Made by a program: the position numbers and the translations under genes
Shown: positions 32,654-41,900 of the stretch, in pieces
Position numbering within the stretch: position 1 is the first letter of the stretch
How the letters are laid out: the number at the start of each line of letters is the position of its first letter
DNA from: Nocardioides mangrovicus
Lineage (GTDB): Bacteria > Actinomycetota > Actinomycetes > Propionibacteriales > Nocardioidaceae
Direction: 5' to 3'
Length of the DNA stretch: 64,000 nt
Assembly: GCF_003674065.1 (NCBI RefSeq)
Contig: NZ_RDBE01000007.1
Location: forward strand, 373,972-437,971
Notes under the pieces: model-generated
Database searches by the model: none
Told to the model about the DNA's origin: nothing
What the model saw: only the letters and a program-made list of their open reading frames with translations

Positions 32654-34770
32654 GTGGCACTCCCGTCGGTGGCGGTGGAGCTGCTGGCGGAGCTGGTGGG
32701 CTGGGTCAGGTCGTAGACGGTCGTGCCGCCGACGGTGGTCGCGGTGAAGTTCTGCGAGACCCAGGTGGAGATCGACGAGGAGTCGCTGCTGCCGCCGCTG
32801 GAGGAGCCGAAGCTCGACCCGCTGCCGATGAAGTAGTGGATCTTCTTGGCCGCGACGTAGGCCTTGAACTGCGCCAGCGTCGGGCTCGGGTCCGAGCCGT
32901 TGAACCCGCCGATCGCCATCACCGGTTCCTGGGTGGCCAGCTGGTAGCCCGAGGCGTTGTTGGATCCCACCGCCGCCGCGACCCAGGTGTAGCTCGACGC
33001 ATCGGCCTCGAGCAGCTTGGTCAGCGCCGAGGACGCCGTGCTGCCGTTCAGCAGACCGCCGGCACCGCCACCCATACCGCCGCCGCCTCGTCCGAAGCCA
33101 CCGCCAGTCCCGTTCTGGGTCTGGCCGTTCTGGGTCTGGCCGTTCTGGGTCTGGCCGTTCTGGTTGGGCATGCCCGGGGGCCGCCCGCCGCCGTTGCCAC
33201 CGCCACCGGGTCCGCCACGGCCGCCCCCGAAGCCGCTGCTGCCCGTGCTGGGGCCGGCGTCGACGATCGAGCCGCTGTGGCCGGTCGTCGCGGTCTGCAC
33301 GGCGTACGAGGCGGGGCCGGCCATGGTCGCCACCAGCACGCCGGCGCCGACGGCGATCGCGACCCGGCGCCCGTAGTGGCCGATGCCCACCACCAGCAGC
33401 GCCGAGACCACCCCCACCACCAGCACGACCCAGCGCAGCCACGGCACGAAGTCGGCCGAGCGGCCCAGGAGGTAGAAGGCCAGGACGCTGGTCAGCGAGA
33501 CGGTGAGCGCGGCGGCACCCTGGGCGAGAAGGGAATCGCGATGACGCCACAGCAGCCAGCCGCCGATGCCGACCAGGGCGCCGATCGCGGGGGACAGCGC
33601 CACCGTGTAATAGGCGTGGAAGATGCCGGCCATGAAGCTGAAGGTCAGTCCTGTGACCAGCAGCCACAGGCCCCACACGACCAGGCCCGCGCGCACCAGG
33701 TCGGTGCGCCGCTGCCCGAAGCCGGTGCGGCGGGTCAGCCACAGGCCCACGCCCAGCAGCACCAGGGCGGCCGGCATCAGCCAGGCGATCTGGCCGCCGA
33801 TCTCGGAGTTGAAGAGGCGCAGCAGCCCGGTCTGGCCCCACATGCCGCCGCCGGTGCCACCCGCGCCGCCACCGCCACCGCCGACCGAGCCGGTCTCCTC
33901 GCCGTTGAGCCGGCCCAGGCCGTTGTAGCCCAAGGTGAGCTCGAGGATCGAGTTGTTCTGCGAGCCGCCGATGTAGGGCCGGCTCGAGGCGGGCCACACC
34001 GACACGATCGCGATCCACCAGCCGGCCGAGACGATCATCGCCACCAGGGCCAGGGCCAGGTGGCCCAGCCGCTTGGGGATGCTGGTGTGGGCGAAGAGCA
34101 GGTAGACGACCGCCAGGGCCGGCAGCACCAAGAAGGCCTGCAACATCTTGGCCAGGAACGCCAGACCGACCAGCACGCCGACGAGGGTCACCCACCGCAG
34201 CGACGGCTTCTCCAGGGCCCGCATCGTCGCGTAGACCGCGCCGGTGAGGAGCAGCACCAGCATCGCGTCGGGGTTGTTGAACTTGAACATCAAGACCGCC
34301 ACCGGGGTGATGGCGAGCGTCAGACCGGCCAGCAGGGCCGCGCCGTTGGAGCCGGTGGTGCGGCGCACGGTGTTGTGCAGCAGCCAGACCGTCAGCACCC
34401 CCTCGATGGCCTGCGGCACCAGGATGCTCCACGAGGACAGCCCGAAGATCCGGACCGAGAGGTCCATGGGCCACAGTGCGAGCGGCGTCTTGTCCACGGT
34501 GATGGCGTTCGCGGCGTCGGAGGATCCGAAGAACATCGCCTTCCACGACACCGAGCCGGCCTGGACGGCCGCGGAGTAGAAGCTGTTGGCCCAGCCCGAG
34601 CGGTCCAGGGCCCACAGGTACAGCACGGCGGTCAGGGCGAGCAGCCCGACCAGTCCGGGACGGGCCCACCGCGGTCGTGTGCCGGTCCCGTCGCTCGTGT
34701 CGATGTGGGCCTGGCGCACCCGGAACGGCGCCGTGAGCTGGCTGCGGAAGGCAGTGCTGTCCGAGGTCAT
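32650..34770 (-). CDS. GT39 (ArnT/PMT-like) membrane glycosyltransferase with Gly-rich loop
   Basis: This 706-residue glycosyltransferase family 39 protein has a dozen or so membrane helices between about 40 and 520. The acidic catalytic region after the first helix is seen (WANSFYSAAVQ... then ITVDKTPLALW). Family members transfer a sugar from polyprenyl phosphate to protein or lipid on the outer face. An unusual Gly-rich, low-complexity stretch with three QTQNG repeats (DNA repeat 33110-33154) interrupts the C-terminal extracytoplasmic part, which ends in a small globular domain (about 600-690). A 7-4-7 box lies 44-61 bp upstream. It is first in the operon with GT2-GtrA. Confidence 0.88.
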   Translation of the reverse strand: MTSDSTAFRSQLTAPFRVRQAHIDTSDGTGTRPRWARPGLVGLLALTAVLYLWALDRSGWANSFYSAAVQAGSVSWKAMFFGSSDAANAITVDKTPLALWPMDLSVRIFGLSSWSILVPQAIEGVLTVWLLHNTVRRTTGSNGAALLAGLTLAITPVAVLMFKFNNPDAMLVLLLTGAVYATMRALEKPSLRWVTLVGVLVGLAFLAKMLQAFLVLPALAVVYLLFAHTSIPKRLGHLALALVAMIVSAGWWIAIVSVWPASSRPYIGGSQNNSILELTLGYNGLGRLNGEETGSVGGGGGGAGGTGGGMWGQTGLLRLFNSEIGGQIAWLMPAALVLLGVGLWLTRRTGFGQRRTDLVRAGLVVWGLWLLVTGLTFSFMAGIFHAYYTVALSPAIGALVGIGGWLLWRHRDSLLAQGAAALTVSLTSVLAFYLLGRSADFVPWLRWVVLVVGVVSALLVVGIGHYGRRVAIAVGAGVLVATMAGPASYAVQTATTGHSGSIVDAGPSTGSSGFGGGRGGPGGGGNGGGRPPGMPNQNGQTQNGQTQNGQTQNGTGGGFGRGGGGMGGGAGGLLNGSTASSALTKLLEADASSYTWVAAAVGSNNASGYQLATQEPVMAIGGFNGSDPSPTLAQFKAYVAAKKIHYFIGSGSSFGSSSGGSSDSSSISTWVSQNFTATTVGGTTVYDLTQPTSSASSSTATDGSAT
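33110..33154. repeat. 15-bp tandem repeat in the GT39 gene
   Basis: CCGTTCTGGGTCTGG occurs three times without change (33110, 33125, 33140), with a partial fourth copy. It encodes QTQNG repeats in the extracytoplasmic Gly-rich stretch. Confidence 0.88.
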
Positions 34771-34813
34771 GCCACGAGCCTGCGGGTCGGCTCTGAACGG
34801 ACCCCGTGCCGAG

Positions 34814-34831
34814 TCTGTGGCTGACCTGTGA
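34814..34831 (-). promoter_or_regulatory. PhoP-like 7-4-7 direct-repeat box before GT39
   Basis: On the minus strand it reads TCACAGG-TCAG-CCACAGA. The two heptamers are 11 bp apart centre to centre, like the TCACAGC-N4-TCACAGC site of mycobacterial PhoP. It lies 44-61 bp before the GT39 ATG, exactly the same distance as the box at 37134-37151 before the response regulator gene. Confidence 0.6.
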
Positions 34832-34882
34832 GGTGGGCCGGCCCCACGACGAGGGCCTGCGCCGAACCCAGGGCCGAACCGT

Positions 34883-34906
34883 GCCCGGCCCGGGCCTGGG
34901 CCGGGC
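34883..34906 (-). terminator. Hairpin after the PhoR-like kinase gene
   Basis: The nine-base arms GCCCGGCCC and GGGCCGGGC are perfect around the loop GGGCCT. It follows the kinase stop (34917) on the transcribed strand and separates that operon from the GT39 promoter. Confidence 0.6.
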
Positions 34907-34916
34907 CGGACAAGAG

Positions 34917-36359
34917 TCAGGGGAGCAGGAGAGTGAACGTGGTGCTGCCCGGTCGGCTGCCGAGGCGGGCGGTGCCGCCGTGGGCCTCGGTGATGGCCTG
35001 CACGAGCGACAGGCCCAGCCCGGCGCCGCCGGAGGCCCGGGTGCGCGAGGAGTCACCGCGGGTGAAGCGCTCGAAGACGTGGTCGGCGAGCTCGGCCGGG
35101 ACACCGGGACCGTCGTCGTGGACCGTGACGGTGACCGGCTCGCCGTCGGCGGGTCGCGGCCGCACGCCGACGGTGACGGTCGTGCCGGGCGGGGTGTGAC
35201 GGCGGGCGTTGTTGATCAGGTTGGTCACCACCTGGTGCAGCCGCTGCTCGTCGCCGACGGCGCCGACCGGCTCATCGGGTAGGTCGAGGCGCCACTCGTG
35301 GTCGGGCGCGACGACGCGGGCGTCGGCCACCGCCTCCAGCAGCAGCCGGGTGAGGTCGACCTCCTCGCGCTCGAGAGGCCGGCCGGAGTCGAGCCGGGCC
35401 AGCAGCAGCAGGTCGTTGACCAGCGACGTCATCCGGGTCGCCTCGGTCTCGACCTTGTTCATCGCTGCCGTCAGCGCCTCGGGATCGTCTGGCGTGCGAC
35501 GGCTCAGCTCGGCGTAGCCGTGGATGGTGGAGAGCGGCGTCCGCAGCTCGTGGGAGGCGTCGGCGACGAACTGACGCACGTGCTGCTCGCTGCGATGCCG
35601 GGCGTCGAGGGCGGCGTCGACGTGGTCCAGGAGCGTGTTGAGCGCGGACCCGACCCGACCGACCTCGGTGTGCGGGTCGGTGTAGCGGGCGTCCACCCGG
35701 GTCTCGATGGACTGGCCGCCGGCCTCCAGCGGAATCGCGGTGACGTCGTAGGCGGTGGCGGCGACCTCGTGCAGCGGGTGCAGCTGGCGGCGCACCAGGA
35801 TGGTGCCGGCGCCGGCCGCCACCAGGACCCCCCCGACCGTGAGCAGCAGCGACCAGCGCAGCAGACTGGCCTCGGCTCGGTGGATCTCCTCCATGGAGAC
35901 CCCGACCGCGAAGGCGTTGCCGTCGCTGTCGGTACCGACGAGCACACGGTAGGAGCCGAGGCCTGAGAGGTCGACCGTGTGCGGGTGGTCGTCCACCGAC
36001 ACGCCGCGAAGCTGCCGGCGGACAGTGCTGCTGATGGCCTTGACGTCGCCGTCGTCGTTGGTGACCCCCTGCTGTTGCCGGGTGCCGCTGTCGGATCCGG
36101 AGAGCTGCACGAACAAGGTGCCCTTGGCCACGAACGGGCGGAACCCGCGCTGGGACCCGTTGGGTGTCGGCGCGCTCGGGGCGGGCCCGTTGCGCTGGGC
36201 GCGCTGCTGGGTGTCTTGCAGCTGCGAGTCCTGCCGCGAGACCAGGTAGCGGCTCATGGCCAGTGTGGTCACGAGCGCGACCAGCAGGCTGACGACCGCC
36301 ACCAGCGCCACGGCCGTGACGACCAGGCGGGTGGTGAGGGTGCGGGGGACGAGCCTCAC
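34917..36359 (-). CDS. PhoR/EnvZ-type sensor histidine kinase
   Basis: This 480-residue kinase has two membrane helices (about 10-33 and 165-187) flanking an extracytoplasmic sensor loop rich in Gln/Asn (LQDTQQRAQRNGPAPSA...). A HAMP-like linker (about 188-250) follows, then HisKA with His270 (ADASHELRTPLSTIHGYAEL) and HATPase_c (NLINNARRHT, DDGPGVP, RASGGAGLGLSLVQ). The GTG start overlaps the regulator stop by four bases (GTGA). It should phosphorylate the OmpR-type regulator upstream. The signal is probably at the cell surface. Confidence 0.9.
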   Translation of the reverse strand: MRLVPRTLTTRLVVTAVALVAVVSLLVALVTTLAMSRYLVSRQDSQLQDTQQRAQRNGPAPSAPTPNGSQRGFRPFVAKGTLFVQLSGSDSGTRQQQGVTNDDGDVKAISSTVRRQLRGVSVDDHPHTVDLSGLGSYRVLVGTDSDGNAFAVGVSMEEIHRAEASLLRWSLLLTVGGVLVAAGAGTILVRRQLHPLHEVAATAYDVTAIPLEAGGQSIETRVDARYTDPHTEVGRVGSALNTLLDHVDAALDARHRSEQHVRQFVADASHELRTPLSTIHGYAELSRRTPDDPEALTAAMNKVETEATRMTSLVNDLLLLARLDSGRPLEREEVDLTRLLLEAVADARVVAPDHEWRLDLPDEPVGAVGDEQRLHQVVTNLINNARRHTPPGTTVTVGVRPRPADGEPVTVTVHDDGPGVPAELADHVFERFTRGDSSRTRASGGAGLGLSLVQAITEAHGGTARLGSRPGSTTFTLLLP

Positions 36360-37090
36360 TCGACTGCTGGCTTGAGGACGTACCCGGCGCCCCGCATGGT
36401 GTGGATCATCGGGTCGCGGCCGGCGTCGATCTTCTTGCGCAGGTAGGAGATGTAGAGCTCGACGACGTTGGCCTGGCCGCCGAAGTCGTAGTTCCACACG
36501 CGGTCGAGGATCTGGGCCTTCGAGAGCACTCGCTTGGGGTTGCGCATCAAGAACCGCAGCAGCTCGAACTCGGTGGCGGTCAGGGTGATCTCCGTCTCGG
36601 CGCGGCGGACCTCGTGGCTGTCCTCGTCCAAGGAAAGGTCGCCGACCACCAAGACGTTGCTGGACTCGACGTCGGTGGCGCCGGAGCGGCGCAGCAGGCC
36701 GCGCAGCCGGGCCACGACCTCCTCGAGGCTGAACGGCTTGGTGACGTAGTCGTCGCCGCCGGCGGTGAGGCCGGCGACCCGGTCCTCGACGGAGTCGCGG
36801 GCGGTGAGGAACAGCACGGGGACGTCGCCCTGCTGGGCGCGCAGCCGGTTGAGGACCTCCATGCCGTCGAAGTCGGGCAACATCATGTCGAGCACGACGG
36901 CGTCGGGGCGCACCGACTTGGCGGCGGCCACGGCCTTGCTGCCCGTGCCGGCGACGTCGACCTCCCAGCCCTCGTAGCGCAGCGCCATGCGCAGCAGCTC
37001 GGCGATGTTGGGCTCGTCGTCGACGACCAGCACGCGCAGCGGCGAGCCGTCGGGGCGGGTGAGCTGGGGGTGCTTGTCGACCAGTGGCAT
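36356..37090 (-). CDS. PhoP-like OmpR-family response regulator
   Basis: This 244-residue regulator has a receiver domain (Asp24/Asp25, phosphoacceptor Asp68, ALFLT-type switch VLFLTARDS, Lys in YVTKPFS) and a winged-helix DNA-binding domain (about 140-240). The stretch GLTAGGDDYVTKPFSLEEV and the ending NYDFGGQANVVELYISYLRKK are close to mycobacterial PhoP. Consistent with this, a TCACAGG-N4-GCACAGG box lies 44-61 bp before its start, suggesting autoregulation. Matching boxes precede GT39 and the Gly/Gln-rich membrane protein, so these are its likely regulon. Confidence 0.9.
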   Translation of the reverse strand: MPLVDKHPQLTRPDGSPLRVLVVDDEPNIAELLRMALRYEGWEVDVAGTGSKAVAAAKSVRPDAVVLDMMLPDFDGMEVLNRLRAQQGDVPVLFLTARDSVEDRVAGLTAGGDDYVTKPFSLEEVVARLRGLLRRSGATDVESSNVLVVGDLSLDEDSHEVRRAETEITLTATEFELLRFLMRNPKRVLSKAQILDRVWNYDFGGQANVVELYISYLRKKIDAGRDPMIHTMRGAGYVLKPAVE

Positions 37091-37133
37091 AGGCCTACTG
37101 TGCGCCTGGCAAATACCTGTGCGCCATGGAGGA

Positions 37134-37151
37134 CCTGTGCAGAACCTGTGA
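37134..37151 (-). promoter_or_regulatory. PhoP-like 7-4-7 direct-repeat box before the regulator gene
   Basis: On the minus strand it reads TCACAGG-TTCT-GCACAGG. It is 44-61 bp upstream of the regulator ATG at 37090. A further GCACAGG half-site is at 37116-37122 and a GCACAGT at 37097-37103, so several regulator molecules may bind in a row. Confidence 0.62.
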
Positions 37152-37178
37152 GAACCGGACAGGTCGCGGACGGCAGGG

Positions 37179-37196
37179 TCACAGGCGAATCTCAGT
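37179..37196 (+). promoter_or_regulatory. PhoP-like 7-4-7 box before the Gly/Gln-rich membrane protein
   Basis: TCACAGG-CGAA-TCTCAGT on the plus strand, 22-39 bp before the ATG at 37218. The first heptamer is perfect; the second is weaker. It shares the 127-bp divergent region with the regulator's own box. Confidence 0.5.
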
Positions 37197-37217
37197 CGAC
37201 GCGGTCAGGATCGACCC

Positions 37218-37685
37218 ATGAGCCAGGAACCCGTGTCCTTGCCTGCCCACGCGCCTGATGCCGCGTCCGACGCTGCAGCCGACCCCACGCCTCCTGCTCG
37301 GACCCGTCTCGCGGACCGGCTCTGGGCGCTGCGGGCCGTCATCGCGGTCGCACTGGCCTCCGTGATCATCGGCGGCCTCGGCGGCGCCGCGATCGCCAAA
37401 GCCGGCCAGAGCGAGGGCGGCAACCGGTTCGGTCCCGGTCAGGGCGGGTTCGGCGGCATGCGCGGCTTCCGTGGCGGCGGCGGGCAGCCGGGCCAGGGAC
37501 AGGGCCCGGGCCAGGGCCAGGGCCAGGGCGGGTTCGGGGGCGGCTCCGGTACGCCCCAGCAGCAGAACGGCCAGCAGAACGGGCAGCAGAACGGCCGGCA
37601 GCAGCCGCCCGCCGCGTCCGCATCCCCGTCCGCATCCCCGTCCGCATCCCCGTCCGCATCCCCGTCCGCAGGGCAGACGTCGTAG
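37218..37685 (+). CDS. Gly/Gln-rich single-pass membrane protein
   Basis: This 155-residue protein has a cytoplasmic N-terminus, one membrane helix (about 40-62, VIAVALASVIIGGLGGAAIA) and a low-complexity outer part: Gly-rich (FGGMRGFRGGGG), GQ repeats, QNGQQNGQQNG, then SASP repeats from a 12-bp tandem DNA repeat. No fold or enzyme motif is seen. It is divergent from the PhoP-like regulator with a box in its own promoter. The QNG repeats echo those in the GT39 protein, so it may be a surface protein that this system modifies or anchors; that is inference. Confidence 0.72.
   Translation: MSQEPVSLPAHAPDAASDAAADPTPPARTRLADRLWALRAVIAVALASVIIGGLGGAAIAKAGQSEGGNRFGPGQGGFGGMRGFRGGGGQPGQGQGPGQGQGQGGFGGGSGTPQQQNGQQNGQQNGRQQPPAASASPSASPSASPSASPSAGQTS
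37617..37670 (+). repeat. 12-bp tandem repeat encoding SASP
   Basis: TCCGCATCCCCG occurs four times in a row (37617, 37629, 37641, 37653) with six bases of a fifth, encoding the SASP tail of the Gly/Gln-rich membrane protein. Confidence 0.9.
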
Positions 37686-37719
37686 GCCCGCGCGTCTCGG
37701 CCTTGCCTAGGCTGGGTAC

Positions 37720-38925
37720 GTGACCAAGGCTCTGCTGCTGGAGAACGTCCACCCCTGCGCCGACGAGGTCTTCGCCGCGGCCGGCATCGAGGTCGAGCGG
37801 GTGTCGAGCTCCCTCGCGGAGCAGGACCTGATCGCGGCGCTGCCGGGCGTGGACCTGCTCGGCATCCGTTCCAACACCCACCTGACCGAGCGGGTGCTGG
37901 ACTCCGCGCCCCAGCTGGCGGCCGTGGGCGCCTTCTGCATCGGCACCAACCAGATCGACAAGGCCGCCGCCGCCCGGCGCGGGATCGCGGCGTTCAACGC
38001 GCCGTACTCCAACACCCGCAGCGTGGTGGAGCTCGTGATCGGCGAGATCATCGCGCTGGCCCGGCGCCTGGTGGAGAAGACCGACCGGATGCACGCGGGC
38101 GTGTGGGACAAGTCGGCCAAGGGCAGCCACGAGATCCGGGGCCGGGTGCTCGGCATCGTCGGCTACGGCAACATCGGCTCACAGCTCTCGGTCGTGGCCG
38201 AGGCGGTCGGGCTGCGCGTCATCTTCTACGACGTCAACGAGCGGCTCGCTCACGGCAACGCCGAGCGGGTGCGTTCGCTGGAGGAGCTGCTGGAGCGCTC
38301 GGACGTCGTGACGCTCCACGTCGACGGCCGCCCCGGCAACGCCGGCATCTTCGGGCCGGAGCAGTTCGACCGGATGAAACCCCGCTCGATCTTCATCAAC
38401 GCCTCGCGCGGCATGGTGGTCGACGACGAGGCGCTGCGCGAGCGCCTGCTCACCGGTCACATCTCGGGGGCCGCCATCGACGTGTTCCCGATCGAGCCGA
38501 AGGCGCAGGGCGAGCCGTTCGAGAGCCCGCTGCGCGGCCTGGACAACGTCATCCTCACCCCGCACGTCGGCGGCTCCACGCAGGAGGCGCAGGAGGAGAT
38601 CGGCCGGTTCGTCTCGGGCAAGCTGGTCTCGTTCCTGCACGCCGGCAACACGGCGCTCTCGGTCGACCTGCCCGAGGTGCAGACCCCGCCGCTGGCCGCC
38701 GGCGCGCTGCGCATCGCCCACCTGCACGTCAACGTCCCCGGCGTGCTGGCCGAGATCAACCGGGTGCTCTCGGAGGAGAACCTGAACGTGGTCGCCCAGA
38801 ACCTCGCCACGCTGGGCGAGCAGGGCTACGTGGTGACCGACGTCGTGGGCCCGGTGGCCCCTACCGCGGTCGAGAAGCTGCAGGCGATGTCGCAGACGAT
38901 CTGGCTGCGCACGCACACCGCGTAG
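37720..38925 (+). CDS. serA: D-3-phosphoglycerate dehydrogenase with ACT domain
   Basis: This 401-residue enzyme oxidises 3-phosphoglycerate, the first step of serine synthesis. The N-terminal substrate domain, the NAD site VLGIVGYGNIGSQLS (about 145-159), the conserved NASRG and the catalytic PHVGGST are present. A C-terminal ACT domain (about 330-400, HLHVNVPGVLAEINRVLSEENLN) suggests feedback by serine. Length and sequence style are those of the E. coli-type enzyme, not the longer ASB-domain form common in actinobacteria. It starts with GTG and is followed by hrpA after 35 bp. Confidence 0.9.
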   Translation: MTKALLLENVHPCADEVFAAAGIEVERVSSSLAEQDLIAALPGVDLLGIRSNTHLTERVLDSAPQLAAVGAFCIGTNQIDKAAAARRGIAAFNAPYSNTRSVVELVIGEIIALARRLVEKTDRMHAGVWDKSAKGSHEIRGRVLGIVGYGNIGSQLSVVAEAVGLRVIFYDVNERLAHGNAERVRSLEELLERSDVVTLHVDGRPGNAGIFGPEQFDRMKPRSIFINASRGMVVDDEALRERLLTGHISGAAIDVFPIEPKAQGEPFESPLRGLDNVILTPHVGGSTQEAQEEIGRFVSGKLVSFLHAGNTALSVDLPEVQTPPLAAGALRIAHLHVNVPGVLAEINRVLSEENLNVVAQNLATLGEQGYVVTDVVGPVAPTAVEKLQAMSQTIWLRTHTA

Positions 38926-38960
38926 GACCCGCTCCACAGCTGAGCGAGAATGGTCGGGCT

Positions 38961-41900
38961 GTGCAGATCACCTACCCGCCCGACCTCCCTGTCTCCCAGC
39001 GGCGCGACGACATCGCGGCCGCGATCCGCGACCACCAGGTCGTGGTGGTGGCGGGCGAGACGGGGTCGGGCAAGACCACGCAGCTGCCGAAGATCTGCCT
39101 GGAGCTCGGTCGTGGTGAGGGCGGTGCGCTGATTGGGCACACCCAGCCGCGGCGGATCGCGGCGCGCAGCGTGGCCGAGCGGGTGGCCGCGGAGCTGGGC
39201 ACCGAGCTCGGCGACGTCGTGGGCTACCAGGTGCGGTTCGCCGACCGGACGTCGAAGGCCGGCCGGGTCAAGCTGATGACCGACGGCATCTTGCTGGCCG
39301 AGCTGCAGCGCGACAAGGAGCTGCGCCGCTACGACACGATCATCGTCGACGAGGCGCACGAGCGGAGCCTCAACGTCGACTTCATCCTCGGCTACCTCAA
39401 GCGGTTGCTGCCGCGGCGGCCGGACCTGAAGGTCATCATCACCTCGGCCACGATCGACACCGCACGGTTCAGCGAGCACTTCGGCGGCTGCCCGGTCGTG
39501 GAGGTCTCCGGTCGCAGCTACCCGGTGGAGGTGCGCTACCGCCCGCTGCTGGAGGAGTCCTACGACGATGACGACGGCGAGCCCGTCGTGCGCGACCAGA
39601 CCGAGGCGGTCGTCGACGCCGTCAAGGAGCTGCGTGCCGAGGGGACGGGCGACGTGCTGGTGTTCCTGCCCGGCGAGCGGGAGATCCGCGACACCGCCGA
39701 CGCGCTGGCACCGCTGGACCTGGAGGTGCTGCCGCTGTACTCGCGGCTCTCGGCCGCCGAGCAGCACCAGGTGTTCGCCGCGCACACCGGACGCAGGGTG
39801 GTGCTGGCCACCAACGTCGCCGAGACCTCGCTGACCGTGCCCGGCATCCGGTACGTCGTCGACACCGGACTGGCGCGGATCTCGCGCTACTCCGCGCGGA
39901 CGAAGGTGCAGCGGCTGCCGGTGGAGCCGGTCAGCCGGGCCTCGGCCAACCAGCGCGCCGGCCGCTGCGGCCGCGTGGCGCCGGGTGTGGCCATCCGGCT
40001 GTACAGCGAGGAGGACTACGAGGCGCGTCCGGAGTTCACCGACCCCGAGATCCTGCGGACCAACCTGGCCAGCGTGGTGCTGCAGATGACCTCGCTGGGG
40101 CTCGGCGACGTCGCTCGGTTCCCGTTCCTCGACCCGCCCGACAACCGGCAGGTCCGCGCCGGCATCCAGCTGCTCGAGGAGCTCGGTGCGTTGCGCGCGA
40201 AGGGCGGTCTCACCCGGCTCGGGCAGCGGCTGGCGCGGTTGCCGGTCGACCCGCGGCTGGGCCGCATGGTGCTCGAGGCCGATCGGCTCGGCTGCCTGCG
40301 CGAGGTGCTGGTCGTGGCGGCGGCGCTCTCGGTGCAGGACCCGCGCGAGCGTCCGGTGGAGCATCGGGCGCGCGCCGACCAGCTGCACGCGCGGTTCCGC
40401 GACGACCGCTCGGACTTCATGGCCTGGCTCAACCTGTGGCGCTACGTGCGCGAGCAGCAGCGAGAGCGCGGCTCGAGCTCGTTTCGTCGGATGTGTCGTG
40501 ACGAGCACCTGAACTACCTGCGCCTGCGCGAGTGGCAGGAGCTGGAGGGGCAGCTGCGGCAGGTGGCCAAGGAGGTCGGGCTGAAGCCGGGGCGTCCCGC
40601 CGAGCAGGTCGACGCCGACCGTGTGCACCAGGCGCTGCTGTCGGGCCTGCTCTCCCAGATCGGCTCGAAGGAGGAGCGGGCCACGCCTCGGCCGGGCCAG
40701 CCGCAGCCCCAGCGGCGGCCGATGCAGGAGTACCTCGGCGCGCGCAACACCCGCTTCGCGATCTTCCCCGGCTCGGGGCTGGCGCGCAGGCAGCCGGACG
40801 TCGTGATGGCCGGTGAGCTGGTGGAAACCTCCCGGCTGTGGGCGCGCCAGGTCGCGGCGATCGACCCGGCCTGGGCCGAGCGGCTCGGCGAGCACCTGGT
40901 GCGGCGGACCTACTCCGAGCCGCACTGGTCGAAGAAGCGCGCCCAGGTGATGGCCCACGAGCGGGTGACGCTCTACGGCGTGCCGCTGGTGGCCGACCGG
41001 CTGGTCGGATTCGCCCGGCAGGACCCGGCGCTGGCGCGCGAGCTGTTCATCCGCCACGCGCTGGTGCAGGGCGAGTGGCACAGCCGGCACCGGTTCCTCA
41101 CCGAGAACGCGGCCGCGCTGCGCGAGGCCGAGGAGCTCGAGCACCGGGCGCGGCGCCGCGGCATCGTCGTCGACGAGCACACCCTGTTCGACTTCTACGA
41201 CGCCCGCGTCGGCGCTGACGTCGTCAGCGGGGCGCACTTCGACACCTGGTGGAAGGCCGCGCGTCGCGACCACCCCGACCTGCTGAGCTTCGACCCCGCG
41301 ATGCTGGTGCGCGAGGACGACGCGGTCAGCGTCGAGGAGTACCCCGACACCTGGCGCGAGGGGCCGCTCTCGCTGCCGGTCAGCTACGCCTTCCAGCCCG
41401 GCGCCGACGACGACGGCGTCACGGTCGAGGTGCCGGTGGCCACCCTCAACCAGGTGGACCCCGCCGCCTTCACCTGGCAGGTGCCGGGGCTGCGCGAGGA
41501 GCTGGTGGTGGCGCTGCTGCGCTCGCTGCCCAAGCAGCTGCGCACCAGCTTCGTACCGGCCCCCGACGTCGCCCGCGCCTTCCTGGCCGAGGTGCCGCCG
41601 GGGGAGGAGCCGCTCACCGTCGCGCTCGCCCGCCACCTGCGCGCCCGCACCGGCGTGCACGTGCCCGAGGACGCCTGGGACTGGTCCAAGGTGCCGGCCC
41701 ACCTGCTGACCAGGTTTCGCGTGATGGGCGAGGACGGTGCGGAGGTGGCGGTCGGCCGCGACCTCGACGTGCTGCGCCGCCCCTTGCGGCCGGCCTTCGA
41801 GCAGGCGGTGGCCGAGGTGGCGTCGTCGCTGACCCGCACCGGCTCGACCACCTGGGACTTCGGCGAGGTGGCCGAGTCGTTCCGCGAGCAGCGGGCCGGG

